Source: Peptococcaceae bacterium BRH_c8a
Lineage (GTDB): Bacteria; Bacillota; Desulfotomaculia; Desulfotomaculales; Desulfallaceae
Assembly: GCA_000961575.1 (NCBI GenBank)
Contig: LADP01000042.1
Location: 1 to 64,000 of the forward strand
Reading direction: 5' to 3'
Length of the DNA: 64,000 bases
Part shown: positions 1-8,154 of the stretch, in pieces
Layout of the letters: the number at the start of each line of letters is the position of its first letter
How positions within the stretch are numbered: the first letter of the stretch is position 1
Made by a program: the position numbers and the translations under genes
The notes under the pieces: model-generated
Told to the model about the DNA's origin: nothing
Databases searched by the model: none
What the model saw: the letters and a program-made list of their open reading frames with translations, nothing else

Positions 1-1607
1 AACCAACTCACCGCGCCGCACAGGCCGACCCGCTCGGGAGCAATCACGCACACGTGGGTGGGCGCAAAGCTCTGGCACAGGGTGCAGGAGTAGAAGGTGT
101 CCACTTTCTCGTCCCGCAGTTCCTTGAGGCGGTCGTCACGCTTCTGGTAGTAGCCCCGGGCGGTTTCGCGCATCTCTTTGACTTTTTCTTCGTCGCTGTA
201 GATGGTGACTTGGACCCGGTCTACGATGGCCGAAAACTCGGACTTGAACTTGGCAAACAGGATCTCGCCGATATGCTTTAAGCGGAAGCCCTTGGCAAAG
301 GCATCTTTACTGATCCTGACCCACATGATATCCCGCTGGGCCACGTGCCACAGACCTTCGCCATAGTTGGTGAAGTAGTGGATGCGGCGTTCCAAAACGG
401 GCTCGAAATCTTCTTCCATTTTGCGGCCGTAAACATCAACCACGATACCCAAGGCCATCCGGCTGCCCGGCTCCACGCTGTCGATGTCGGGGCCGATGAC
501 TTCAACTTTACCATCTTCAATGGTATCGTCGCCCATGCGGACCAGCTCGAAGCCCGGGGTCTTGGTGCCGCCGAACTCCACGTACATTTCCTTCTTGCGG
601 ATGGACTCGCCTTCAAAGGCGGGGCCGATGGTAATGGGTACGTCAATTTCAATGGCGGTAATCTTAATGCCGCGCACTTCCAGGCAGGTTTGGACGATTT
701 TGTCGTAGTCCGGCTCGCTGACGAACCAGTCTTTGATTTGCTTGTCTGCGGGCAGTTCCTGGTCGGTGATGACCGGGAAGCCTACGTTGATCGCGCCCAT
801 AGCGGCCGCGGTCTTGACCATGTCGTGCTCGCCAAGATACAGGATGAAGGCCAGCACGCGACGGCGCTGGTAGTCACGCTGGGCGTCATAGTTACCGGCG
901 GGGATGCCGCCGAACATCATGCCTGCACGCAGCGCGTAGTTGGCGGCGTGTACTACTTGGGTGAAGTTGCCCAGCGGGTAGGCGATATAGTCGACACCCA
1001 GCTTGACGCCTTCTTCCATCAGTTGCTCAATTATTTCGTCGCACAGGAACAGCATCAGACCTTTGGCCATCAGGCTGTCGATGAGCTTCTTGGCATCTTT
1101 ACTAGTCTTGGCGCGGCCCAGAATAACGGCCTCGCCGGGAATGGTCCAGTCCACCATCTTGGTGCCGTACTGGCGCACTACGGGGTCACCGATGAAACCG
1201 GTCCAGGGGGTCTGGTAAAGCGGTTGCTCAGTGGAGTGCTCGATGTACTTGACAGCCTCAATGATATCAGCGGCGTACCAGGTGGCCTCGCCCCACTTGC
1301 GGGCGTTGGCGAAAGTTTTCTCTTCTTTAACAGCGGCACGCATCCGGTTCAGTATGGGTACCATATCGCCCAGAGTCCTGACTTCTTCGCCGCTTAAGCA
1401 GCGGATTACCGGCAGGTAATAGGCGGTGTCGGGGTAGCTGACCGGTTGGCTTTTGCCGTATTTCCGAATGGCCTGGTTTAAGAGTATTTCCGCGTAACTG
1501 AGCGCGGTGATGGTTCCTTCATAAGCTTCCTTGAACAGCTTTTTGGGTTCGCTGCCCGGCTCGATGGCTCCTTCGAAAATCTGATCAAAATTAATGGTTT
1601 CAGACAT
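1..1607 (-). CDS. acsB: Acetyl-CoA synthase alpha subunit AcsB (partial, C-terminus beyond left edge)
   Basis: Acetyl-CoA synthase of the Wood-Ljungdahl pathway. It joins CO from CO dehydrogenase, a methyl group from the corrinoid protein and CoA into acetyl-CoA in the cytoplasm. The reading frame opens with ATG at 1607 behind a GGGAGGG Shine-Dalgarno and stays open to base 1, giving about 535 of roughly 730 residues. The A-cluster cysteine region is visible: C508, C511, C520 and C530 in the context SCTLCQSF...HVCV...GLCG. That spacing matches the known Ni-Ni-[4Fe-4S] ligand region of the Moorella enzyme, where numbering is two lower. The later Ni-binding cysteines fall outside the window. 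It lies 27 bases downstream of acsA on the same strand, so co-transcription is expected, probably with further pathway genes to the left. Confidence 0.97.
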   Translation of the reverse strand, partial: MSETINFDQIFEGAIEPGSEPKKLFKEAYEGTITALSYAEILLNQAIRKYGKSQPVSYPDTAYYLPVIRCLSGEEVRTLGDMVPILNRMRAAVKEEKTFANARKWGEATWYAADIIEAVKYIEHSTEQPLYQTPWTGFIGDPVVRQYGTKMVDWTIPGEAVILGRAKTSKDAKKLIDSLMAKGLMLFLCDEIIEQLMEEGVKLGVDYIAYPLGNFTQVVHAANYALRAGMMFGGIPAGNYDAQRDYQRRRVLAFILYLGEHDMVKTAAAMGAINVGFPVITDQELPADKQIKDWFVSEPDYDKIVQTCLEVRGIKITAIEIDVPITIGPAFEGESIRKKEMYVEFGGTKTPGFELVRMGDDTIEDGKVEVIGPDIDSVEPGSRMALGIVVDVYGRKMEEDFEPVLERRIHYFTNYGEGLWHVAQRDIMWVRISKDAFAKGFRLKHIGEILFAKFKSEFSAIVDRVQVTIYSDEEKVKEMRETARGYYQKRDDRLKELRDEKVDTFYSCTLCQSFAPTHVCVIAPERVGLCGAVSW

Positions 1608-1634
1608 GCTTTTTTCCCTCCCTTCCTCTGCTGT

Positions 1635-3656
1635 TTACCAGTTCTGGCATAGCGGAGTTTCTAAGTCTTCAGCGATGCTCTTGTGCACGCCAAGTTTCCA
1701 GGTTCTGTATTCAAGGGCGCCTAAAAGCTTCTGGATGGAAGCTTCAATATCTGTTTCCAGGATAAAGTAACCACCGAAAACGTCTCCGGCTACCTGAGTC
1801 AGGATGCTGTATATGAGGTCGCAGCCCTCAACCGGCGGCATGGTACCGACTTGAGTGGGCATGCCGATGGCAACGGCCCAGGTACCGATGCTGGTGGCTT
1901 TACCGCTCATGGCTTCTGGAGCCGAGGCAACAAACGGAACCTTCGGGGTGTCTACGCCCAGATCATTGGCCATGTCCATAAGGAGCTCGGCGGCCCGGGA
2001 ATTATCCACGCAGGAACCGATATGCAGAACCGGCGGTAGGCCGTATTTGAGATCGGCCTTTGCGGAGATGCGCTTGTAGAAACTCTTTAGACCTTCACCA
2101 CAGTACTTGTCTACGAAAGCGGGATCCATCAGGCCTTCTTTGGCGCAGGCTTGGGCATTGCAGCCGGTGGAGACGACTAAAACATCGTTCTTCAGCATGG
2201 CCTTGGTTATTTCAAGGTGCGCTTGATCCTGGAAGGTCTTTAGGTTGTTACAGCCTGCCATCAGAACGACACCCTTAAGTTCGCCGCTGGCGATGGCATC
2301 GTTAAGCACCCGTACGGGGTTTTCCGGGTTAACGGAGCCGAAGATTTTATAAATAGCTTCCAGGCTAAAGCCGGCCACTACTTTGTTAACCACGTTGGGG
2401 ATGTGCACCGGACGGCTACCGCGCTCTTTGAAAGCTTGGATTCCTTCGCGAATAACTTCCTTGGCGCTGTCCATTGCGGTGGCTTCCTGGTAATCAAGGT
2501 GCATGGTGCCGGGGTTTTTAACAATATCCGAGGTGGTGATTAGCCGGGTGCCGAAGCACTGGGCCACAGTGTTTAAGGATGGCATAATGCACTGGACGTC
2601 AACTACCATGCAGTCCACGGCTCCGGTGCAGATGGCCAATTCCTGGGACGAAAAGGATGTGACCAGGGGCACGCCCTGGCGCATCAGCACTTCGTTACCA
2701 GTGCAGCAGATACCGGACAGTTGAATACCCTCGGCGCCGGCTGCTTTGGCTTCGCCTTCCAGTTCCCTGGCCGCAGATACGATCATCTCGCTGAGCAGCG
2801 GGTTGTGGCCGTGCAGGATAATGTTGACCTTTTTCGGTTGCAGCACGCCCATGTTGGCTTCGCTGGCTACCGGTTCGGGGGTGCCGAAGATAATGTCGGA
2901 CAGATCGGTGGCGATCCACTTGCCGGCCAGGTCGGCCAGACCTACGCGTACCGCGCTAAACACCAGGTTTACCGGGTCGTTATCCATACCCACGTGAGCC
3001 TGGGTTACCAGGTCGGATATGGTAGCGTGGATGCCGTGAGGCATAACCATATGGCTGGAATACTTGGCATTTCTGTCTTTGGTTACAGTCTTGGTAATCC
3101 AGGCCGAGTCTCCCTCGCCTTTTAAACGCCGGAAATCATCAAGGGCCAGTTCGGCCAGTTCCCTGGCCAGAGCATTGTCGTCTTTGCCTTTAGTTTCAAT
3201 ACCCATCTTATTGCAAATGCGCTGTAATTTGGCCGGATCCTTGATTGAATAATCAGGTGCATGGCCATCGGCGATCATGTGCATCACATGACTGATATGG
3301 TTGCCGTGCTGGGCATGGGAAGCGCAACCGGTAAGAATCATCAAGCCTACGCTGCGGGCCACAATGGTCCAGGCGTTAGCGCCGCAAATACCGCGACTGG
3401 CCGGGCCTTCATCAGCCTTAATCCGGCAGGGGCCCATCATGCAGAAGCGGCAACAGATGCCCTTGTAACCGAACTGGCACTGGGGCTGTTGGGCCAGAAC
3501 ACGGTCAAAAGCGGTAATCACACCTTTTTCTTTAGCTACGTCAAACATTTCCAGCACTGCCGGGTCTACTGACCGCTTAATGTTTTTAGGTTCTATCACT
3601 CGCGGTGTCTTGTTAGATGGCCGGCAGGTCAGGCTGGGGTCTTTGTACCTTGGCAT
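1635..3656 (-). CDS. acsA: Anaerobic CO dehydrogenase catalytic subunit (AcsA/CooS)
   Basis: Ni-Fe CO dehydrogenase, which interconverts CO and CO2 and feeds CO through a tunnel to AcsB. The 673 residues match the length of the acetogen AcsA. The N-terminal cysteine signature is clear: C60, C68, C69, C72, C77 and C91 (CQFGYKGICCRFCMMGPCRI then RGICGAN), the ligands of the D and B [4Fe-4S] clusters. C-cluster segments such as GICCTGNE, MAGCNNLKTFQD, STGCNAQAC and HIGSCVDNSRA follow. ATG at 3656 has a strong AAGGAGG seven bases upstream. It is the first gene of the leftward operon with acsB, and the gene order acsA-acsB supports the acetyl-CoA pathway form over a stand-alone CooS. The protein could run oxidatively or reductively; the window does not say which. 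Confidence 0.97.
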   Translation of the reverse strand: MPRYKDPSLTCRPSNKTPRVIEPKNIKRSVDPAVLEMFDVAKEKGVITAFDRVLAQQPQCQFGYKGICCRFCMMGPCRIKADEGPASRGICGANAWTIVARSVGLMILTGCASHAQHGNHISHVMHMIADGHAPDYSIKDPAKLQRICNKMGIETKGKDDNALARELAELALDDFRRLKGEGDSAWITKTVTKDRNAKYSSHMVMPHGIHATISDLVTQAHVGMDNDPVNLVFSAVRVGLADLAGKWIATDLSDIIFGTPEPVASEANMGVLQPKKVNIILHGHNPLLSEMIVSAARELEGEAKAAGAEGIQLSGICCTGNEVLMRQGVPLVTSFSSQELAICTGAVDCMVVDVQCIMPSLNTVAQCFGTRLITTSDIVKNPGTMHLDYQEATAMDSAKEVIREGIQAFKERGSRPVHIPNVVNKVVAGFSLEAIYKIFGSVNPENPVRVLNDAIASGELKGVVLMAGCNNLKTFQDQAHLEITKAMLKNDVLVVSTGCNAQACAKEGLMDPAFVDKYCGEGLKSFYKRISAKADLKYGLPPVLHIGSCVDNSRAAELLMDMANDLGVDTPKVPFVASAPEAMSGKATSIGTWAVAIGMPTQVGTMPPVEGCDLIYSILTQVAGDVFGGYFILETDIEASIQKLLGALEYRTWKLGVHKSIAEDLETPLCQNW

Positions 3657-3918
3657 TAATTCAACCTCCTTAAAATAATGTGTGTTGGTTGGTTAACCGA
3701 TTCTTTTGTTTATCACCATCCTTTTGCTCTTATTTATTTCAAACCGTCTTTTTCCCAATCAAGAAGGTATGGATAGACAATCTCACAAATACTATACTAA
3801 ATAATTCCTGTTTTGAGCAAATGTCAAAAACAGTGTGCGAGCCAGAAAAAAAGCATGTACTAATGAACTATAGCTTTAAACTAGTTATTTGACATAATTT
3901 CATATCTAAAAATTATTT

Positions 3919-3934
3919 TGTAAACTTTTTAACA
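3919..3934 (+). promoter_or_regulatory. Imperfect Crp/Fnr-type operator upstream of the DUF169 gene
   Basis: TGTAAACTTTTTAACA resembles the two perfect TGTAA-N6-TTACA sites at 5624 and 6403, with one changed base in the right half. A TATAAT -10 hexamer lies at 3956-3961 without a good -35. A start site about seven bases after the -10 would put the operator centre near -41.5, the classical class II activator position. The rest of the 343-base acsA/DUF169 intergenic region shows no other clear element; I could not assign an acsA promoter with confidence. Confidence 0.5.
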
Positions 3935-3999
3935 CCGCTTTGGGGATGGCCGGTTTATAATAGAATGAATATTTAAATATTTAATGGAGGTGGATATTT

Positions 4000-4806
4000 A
4001 TGGTAGAAGTTGACAGGGAGAAAATTTTTGAAACTAATCGGGATGCGGCCGGGATAATTGAAAAATATATTCGGCCGGCTAGTTTCCCGGTAGCGGTGCG
4101 GATTTCGGAGCATCAGGATCTCCCGGAAGGCACCAGACGTCCCCTGGAGGCCCTGGGACACCCGATTACCATATGCCAGGGTATCTCGATGGCTCGAAAC
4201 ATGGGGTGGGCGCTAGGTTTTTTGCGTGAAGACCACGCCTGCGCCCCGTCCTTTGTATCACTTGGTTTGGTTGAAGCGCCCGAGGTTTGGAAAAATGGTG
4301 CTCTAGTCCATCCACTATATGGAGAAACACAGGAAATCTGTGCCCGGACGCAAGAGGCGCTGCCTGCGCTGCCGCTCGGGAGGGCGGCAAGTATCTTGCT
4401 GGCGCCTCTGGCTAAGGCCGATTTTAAACCAGATATTATATTGGTTTATGGCCTGCCGGCCCAGGTTGCACGCTTGGTTCACAGTGCCTTGTACCGGCGC
4501 GGCGGTGCGTTTTCAACCACCTATGCCGGGCGTAACTCGTGCACCAGTGAACTGGTGGCGCCATTATTGGATCAATCATGTCACTTGGTGGTGCCGGGTT
4601 CCGGTGAGCGCCTTTTTGCCCACACCCAGGACCACGAGATGTGCTTCACTTTCCACCGGTCCTGGCTGGATGATATCACTTTCGGCCTGGCGGCCACGCA
4701 CAAGGCGGGAGCCATGCGCTTCCCCACGCCTTTCTCCGGTATGCGCGCCAAGGTCGATTTTCCCAAGAAATATAAAGAGTTGGAGAACCAGTTCGGCATC
4801 AAGTAG
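4000..4806 (+). CDS. DUF169 family protein (COG2043-like)
   Basis: A 268-residue soluble protein of the DUF169 family, found mainly in anaerobes and archaea and without an established reaction. The family look is seen in an N-terminal helical segment, the PVAVRISE strand, the ITICQGISMAR segment with a conserved cysteine (about residue 59), the region around residue 77 with another cysteine (DHACAPSF), and the C-terminal SGMRAKVDFPKKYKELE. Start ATG at 4000 follows AATGGAGGTGGATATTT. It is divergent from acsA and preceded by a candidate Crp/Fnr site placed for activation. Homologues often sit beside metal- or C1-related genes, which fits the CO dehydrogenase neighbour, but a direct role in that pathway is inference. 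Confidence 0.8.
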   Translation: MVEVDREKIFETNRDAAGIIEKYIRPASFPVAVRISEHQDLPEGTRRPLEALGHPITICQGISMARNMGWALGFLREDHACAPSFVSLGLVEAPEVWKNGALVHPLYGETQEICARTQEALPALPLGRAASILLAPLAKADFKPDIILVYGLPAQVARLVHSALYRRGGAFSTTYAGRNSCTSELVAPLLDQSCHLVVPGSGERLFAHTQDHEMCFTFHRSWLDDITFGLAATHKAGAMRFPTPFSGMRAKVDFPKKYKELENQFGIK

Positions 4807-4869
4807 CAGGCGTAAAGAAAACGCCCGGCAATTATACCCGGGCGACGATAAAAATTGGCTTTTATAAGT

Positions 4870-5427
4870 TTACTGGGGGCAGGCCTTAACACAAATACCG
4901 CAGCGTTTACCGGCATTGGTCACGAAAATATAATGGGCGCACTTTTCCTTATTAATGGTCCAGCCGGTGCGGTGTGAGTAGTGCTCCTCCCATTGATCCA
5001 GCGCGCCTGACGGGCATTGGTGCACGCACTGCTGGCACTGATCACAAGCCGAGACCGGCAGCAATTCATCGTATACCAGCGGAGCGGTGGTAATTACACT
5101 GGCCAGGCGCACCCGGGAGCGGTGTTTGGGGGTTACCAGCAGGTTATTAACACCGAAAGTGCCCAGGCCACAGAGTACCGCCGAATGTTTGTGAGAAAAG
5201 TCACCTTTTAGCCTGGCGTAATCGCCAATTGATGCTTCCGGGCCGATACCCATGCTTTCGTAACCGTCTTTTTCCAGGCTGCGGGCAAGCTGATGGGACA
5301 TGCCTAGTAATATCTGGTTGACCGCGTCAAATTCCATGATGTATTGGTTCCTGGAGCCTGGTAAATTATTGAGCGGGCCGTCGTTTAGCCTATAGGTAAA
5401 TGTGATAACGCTTTTGGCCCCGGGCAA
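4870..5427 (-). CDS. 4Fe-4S double-cluster protein, epoxyqueuosine-reductase-like, with a damaged or unusual start
   Basis: Ferredoxin-like redox protein. The C-terminal half carries two cysteine groups, CDQCQQCVHQCPSGAL and KRCGICVKACPQ, ending just after the second motif. The N-terminal half resembles the QueG/reductive-dehalogenase-like fold used by many small iron-sulfur reductases of anaerobes. The only in-frame start is TTG at 5427, without a Shine-Dalgarno. Homology-like sequence (RKLKNLARELGADEVG) continues upstream in the same frame to about 5540 and reaches a stop at 5554-5556 with no ATG, GTG or TTG. An ATG with a GGAGG lies at 5546 but one base out of frame. A one-base deletion, a sequencing error or a decayed start would explain this. 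The cobalamin-binding part of true QueG is missing, so tRNA modification is unlikely. Confidence 0.7.
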   Translation of the reverse strand: MPGAKSVITFTYRLNDGPLNNLPGSRNQYIMEFDAVNQILLGMSHQLARSLEKDGYESMGIGPEASIGDYARLKGDFSHKHSAVLCGLGTFGVNNLLVTPKHRSRVRLASVITTAPLVYDELLPVSACDQCQQCVHQCPSGALDQWEEHYSHRTGWTINKEKCAHYIFVTNAGKRCGICVKACPQ

Positions 5428-5623
5428 AATTTCACCGGGTCTGTGCCCCGGGGGCGCCTGGTTATACCGTTCGCTTGGTGCCGTACCGACTTCGTCGGCA
5501 CCAAGTTCCCGGGCCAGGTTTTTTAATTTGCGGTCTGTAGAAGCATTAGCTTTTTACCTCCGTGTAAGTTACAATTGTTATTGCACTATTATTTTAATTA
5601 TACATTTAATTGTCTGTATCTTC

Positions 5624-5639
5624 TGTAAAAAAGTTTACA
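5624..5639. promoter_or_regulatory. Crp/Fnr-type operator overlapping the regulator's own promoter
   Basis: TGTAAAAAAGTTTACA is a perfect TGTAA-N6-TTACA inverted repeat 38 bases before the Crp/Fnr gene start. It overlaps a possible -10 hexamer (TACAAT, 5636-5641), so binding here would repress: a plausible autoregulatory site. A shorter TGTAA-N1-TTACA palindrome lies at 5563-5573, near the start of the divergent 4Fe-4S gene. Confidence 0.65.
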
Positions 5640-5676
5640 ATAGCGGGGTTGCGCCTGTGGAGAGGGAGGATACCGA

Positions 5677-6348
5677 GTGGAGATGAACCGGCGTTTCTGC
5701 CTGTGGGATTTACCCCTTTTTAACGGCATGGAGAGGGGCACATTCAGCCCGGTTTGCCGGGAGGCAGCCGATAAAAAGCATTACAAGCGGGGGGATGTAT
5801 TGTTTAACCAGGGTGATCCTGCCGAGGCGCTATACTTAATTAAAGAAGGGCGATTTAAGCTGGTGCGGGGCAACGAGGAAGGCAAAGAAGTGATTCTACA
5901 GATGGCCGGGAAAGGAGAAGTGCTGGGTGAGGCCGCGCTTTTCCAGGTTGGGGATCACCCGGTCACCGCCGTGGCCATGGAGGATTCCCGGGTATGCTCG
6001 CTTAATCGCCAGCGATTTGAGAGTGTGCTGCGTGAATCGCCGGATTTGGCACTTCGGGTTATCTTCAGTTTGGGCAGCAGTCTTTACAGCACCTGGGAGC
6101 AAGTTACCGAACTGCGCACCGGAACCACCCGGGAGCGGGTACTCAACCTGTTGCTGCGCCTGGCCACAGAACACGGCGAACCCTGCCCGGAAGGTACTAT
6201 GGTGAAGGTGCACCTGACCCAGCAGGATATTGCCGATTTTGTCGGGGTGTCCAGGGTAATGGCTGCTCGCACGGTTAAAGAACTGGGTGATTGTAACTAC
6301 TTGGCCAAGAAGAATAAGTATTATATCCTTAAAGACCGCTGCTTTTAG
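5677..6348 (+). CDS. Crp/Fnr family transcriptional regulator
   Basis: DNA-binding regulator of 223 residues. Residues about 20-125 form the cyclic-nucleotide-binding-like beta roll (KRGDVLFNQGDPAEALYLIKEG, then GEVLGEAALF). A dimer helix follows, and a winged helix-turn-helix occupies about 150-220 (LTQQDIADFVGVSRVMAARTVKEL). The GTG at 5677 is preferred because GGGAGGA ends six bases upstream; ATG at 5683 is too far from it. There is no N-terminal Fnr cysteine set, and the heme ligands of the CO sensor CooA are not recognisable, so the signal is unknown. It is divergent from the 4Fe-4S gene. Matching palindromes at 5624, 6403 and (imperfect) 3919 suggest it controls itself and two neighbours. 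Confidence 0.9.
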   Translation: MEMNRRFCLWDLPLFNGMERGTFSPVCREAADKKHYKRGDVLFNQGDPAEALYLIKEGRFKLVRGNEEGKEVILQMAGKGEVLGEAALFQVGDHPVTAVAMEDSRVCSLNRQRFESVLRESPDLALRVIFSLGSSLYSTWEQVTELRTGTTRERVLNLLLRLATEHGEPCPEGTMVKVHLTQQDIADFVGVSRVMAARTVKELGDCNYLAKKNKYYILKDRCF

Positions 6349-6402
6349 GTGCCGGGCAGGCATACTTCTACCCGAGCGGTATGAATGTTAGATCCAACAA
6401 AG

Positions 6403-6418
6403 TGTAAACTAATTTACA
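6403..6418 (+). promoter_or_regulatory. Crp/Fnr-type operator upstream of the FMN-barrel gene
   Basis: TGTAAACTAATTTACA is a perfect TGTAA-N6-TTACA palindrome. A TATGCT -10 hexamer at 6441-6446 would put a start near 6452-6453 and the operator centre near -42, the class II activation position. The 5' half (TGTAAACT) is identical to that of the site at 3919. Confidence 0.65.
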
Positions 6419-6476
6419 GACAAACCTTTGCCCGGATTGCTATGCTAGTGTAAATCTGGTAAAGGAGTGAAGAAAA

Positions 6477-6812
6477 ATGGGATGCAATTGTTGTGGATCT
6501 GGTTGCAGCGGGATATTAACACCGGAAATCAAGGATGTTATTGGGCAAACCGCATTTGTTGCTATTACCACTTTGTCCGGGGGCGGGCAACCGCACTTGA
6601 TTGTAGTGGGAAAGGTAAAGGATATTCCCGATGATAATACTTTAATCTTTGGTGTTTATAAAATGGAAAAAACCAGCCGGAACTTGGCTGAAACAGGTTT
6701 AATGCAAGCCGCTGTAGTATCCGGGAAAAAAGGATACCGGTTGAGCGGTAAAGCCAGAGTCGAAGGCGACAAAGTATTCTTCACCGTCGAAAACGCCGAC
6801 CCCCTTCTATAG
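6477..6812 (+). CDS. Small FMN-binding split-barrel (pyridoxamine-phosphate-oxidase-like) protein with a Cys-rich N-terminus
   Basis: A 111-residue protein. The core (about residues 15-108) looks like the flavin-reductase/PNPOx split barrel: IGQTAFVAITTL, then GQPHLIVVGKVKDI, then SGKARVEGDKVFFTVE. It starts with an unusual cysteine cluster, C3, C5, C6 and C10 (MGCNCCGSGCSG), which could bind a metal or Fe-S centre. AAAGGAGTGAAGAAAA provides the ribosome site. It sits 128 bases behind the Crp/Fnr gene with its own operator and -10, so it is a likely target of that regulator. The stop codon overlaps a dispersed palindromic repeat. The substrate is unknown. Confidence 0.75.
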   Translation: MGCNCCGSGCSGILTPEIKDVIGQTAFVAITTLSGGGQPHLIVVGKVKDIPDDNTLIFGVYKMEKTSRNLAETGLMQAAVVSGKKGYRLSGKARVEGDKVFFTVENADPLL

Positions 6813-6834
6813 GGGCACCCCTTGCGGGTGCCCG
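6809..6834. repeat. Dispersed GGGGCACCCCTTGCGGGTGCCC palindromic repeat, copy 1
   Basis: A short hairpin-forming repeat whose core reads GGGGCACCCCTTGCGGGTG. Near-identical copies or relatives lie at 8890, 20848, 22911 and 42411. This one covers the stop codon of the FMN-barrel gene, so the repeat supplies the end of that reading frame. Confidence 0.8.
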
Positions 6835-6844
6835 CTTGTAAATA

Positions 6845-6866
6845 AGAGCCTCCGGGCTCTTTTTTT
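6845..6866 (+). terminator. Rho-independent terminator after the FMN-barrel gene
   Basis: AGAGCC-TCC-GGGCTCT followed by a run of T. Confidence 0.85.
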
Positions 6867-6922
6867 ATGGCATGGGATAACCATCAGTTGTGGTTCAAAC
6901 CCAGAAGTGTCATAATGTAGGG

Positions 6923-6996
6923 GTCAGAGTTAAACAAACTATAATAAATGCTTATTAAGATACGTTTTAGGTTATTATAGTTTGTTTAAGTCTGAC
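6923..6996. repeat. Long imperfect palindrome (REP-like)
   Basis: Two 25-base arms (6923-6947 and 6972-6996) match as inverted repeats at 24 of 25 positions around a 24-base loop. The outer part reads GGGTCAG...CTGAC, as in the palindrome at 10390. It ends 25 bases before the aminotransferase start, so transcripts reading through would carry a strong hairpin in the leader. Confidence 0.85.
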
Positions 6997-7021
6997 CTTG
7001 TTCTGGAAAGGAGAGGCTATA

Positions 7022-8143
7022 ATGCAATTACCGGATTTTAAATTGGAGCGTTATTTCGACAGGTACGAGTTTAACGTGCCGTACTTGATGTGTTGTTCGG
7101 ACTGTGAATCGTTTAGTGTGGGAGAAATACTGGCGATGGATGGGGAAGAAGCGGTTGATGCTTTTATGAACCTGCGGCTTTGTTATACCGAGGCTCGGGG
7201 TAACCCGGAGCTTAGGCATGGTATCGCCGATTTTTACAGCACAGTAGGGCCGGATGAAGTATTGGTGTTTTCAGGGGCCGAAGAAGCCATATTTGTTTTT
7301 ATGAACGCGGCTTTAAGCAAGGGCGATCATGTGATTGTGCAATACCCTTGCTACCAATCACTCTTTGAAGTGGCCAGGGCGGTGGGTTGTGAAATAACTG
7401 AGTGGGCAATTAAAGAAGGTAATCAGGGCTGGGAAACAGACCTGGACAATCTGGCCGGCAGTATTAAGGACAATACCCGGGCCATCATAATCAATAGCCC
7501 CCATAATCCCACCGGTTACCTGCTAACCCGGGGCGAAATGGAAACAATAGTTGAACTGGCCCGCGAGCGGGACATACTGCTATTCTCAGACGAAGTGTAC
7601 CGGCACCTGGAGTATGATGCCAAAGACCGGCTGGAAGCCGCCTGCGATGGATACGAAAACGCGGTCTCACTGGGGGTTATGTCCAAGACATACGGCCTGC
7701 CGGGATTGCGCATCGGCTGGATCGCCACCCGTAACGCTGCTGTTTACAAGAAGATGGCGTCTTTCAAGGACTATACAACTATCTGCAACAGTGCCCCGGC
7801 CGAATTCCTGGCCACGACGGCTTTAAAACACCGCAAAAAACTGGCCGGGCGCAACCTTGGTATTATCAGGGACAACCTGGTCCTGCTGGATGAATTTTTC
7901 GCTTCCCACGCCGAGCTTTTTTATTGGCCCCGGCCCAAAGCCGGCCCCATTGCTTTTCCGGGCCTCAGGTGGGGCGGTGATGCCGAAAGCTTCTGCCGGG
8001 ATTTGGTGCGGGAAAAGGGAGTGCTTCTTTTACCTTCCGCTTGTTACGAATTTGGGCACAGACATCTAAGGCTTGGTTTTGGCCGACGCAGCATGGCGGA
8101 TGGATTAGAAAAATTGGCTGAATATGTTGAGGAGAAACTTTAA
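7022..8143 (+). CDS. Class I/II pyridoxal-phosphate aminotransferase
   Basis: PLP-dependent aminotransferase of 373 residues, cytoplasmic. Visible fold-type I marks are NSPHNPTGYL (substrate carboxylate/PLP region), LLFSDEVYRHLEY (Asp and Tyr contacting the PLP ring), SKTYGLPGLRIGW (Schiff-base lysine and phosphate-binding segment) and the C-terminal LRLGFGRR arginine region. ATG at 7022 follows AAAGGAGAGG; a longer upstream reading is possible but lacks a ribosome site. It stands alone between a palindrome and the convergent yyaC gene. The substrate cannot be told from sequence; relatives are often named aspartate- or valine-pyruvate-type aminotransferases. Confidence 0.9.
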   Translation: MQLPDFKLERYFDRYEFNVPYLMCCSDCESFSVGEILAMDGEEAVDAFMNLRLCYTEARGNPELRHGIADFYSTVGPDEVLVFSGAEEAIFVFMNAALSKGDHVIVQYPCYQSLFEVARAVGCEITEWAIKEGNQGWETDLDNLAGSIKDNTRAIIINSPHNPTGYLLTRGEMETIVELARERDILLFSDEVYRHLEYDAKDRLEAACDGYENAVSLGVMSKTYGLPGLRIGWIATRNAAVYKKMASFKDYTTICNSAPAEFLATTALKHRKKLAGRNLGIIRDNLVLLDEFFASHAELFYWPRPKAGPIAFPGLRWGGDAESFCRDLVREKGVLLLPSACYEFGHRHLRLGFGRRSMADGLEKLAEYVEEKL

Positions 8144-8154
8144 TCTTGACAGAG

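Noticed and set aside
3680-3892. 70-codon plus-strand frame in the acsA/DUF169 gap
   Set aside because: Phe/Cys-rich translation of AT-rich sequence, no ribosome site; most likely regulatory DNA.
5677-6348. Assignment of the Crp/Fnr protein as the CO sensor CooA
   Set aside because: Its place near acsA is suggestive but the heme-ligand context of CooA is not recognisable and the beta-roll loop looks like an ordinary cNMP-type loop.
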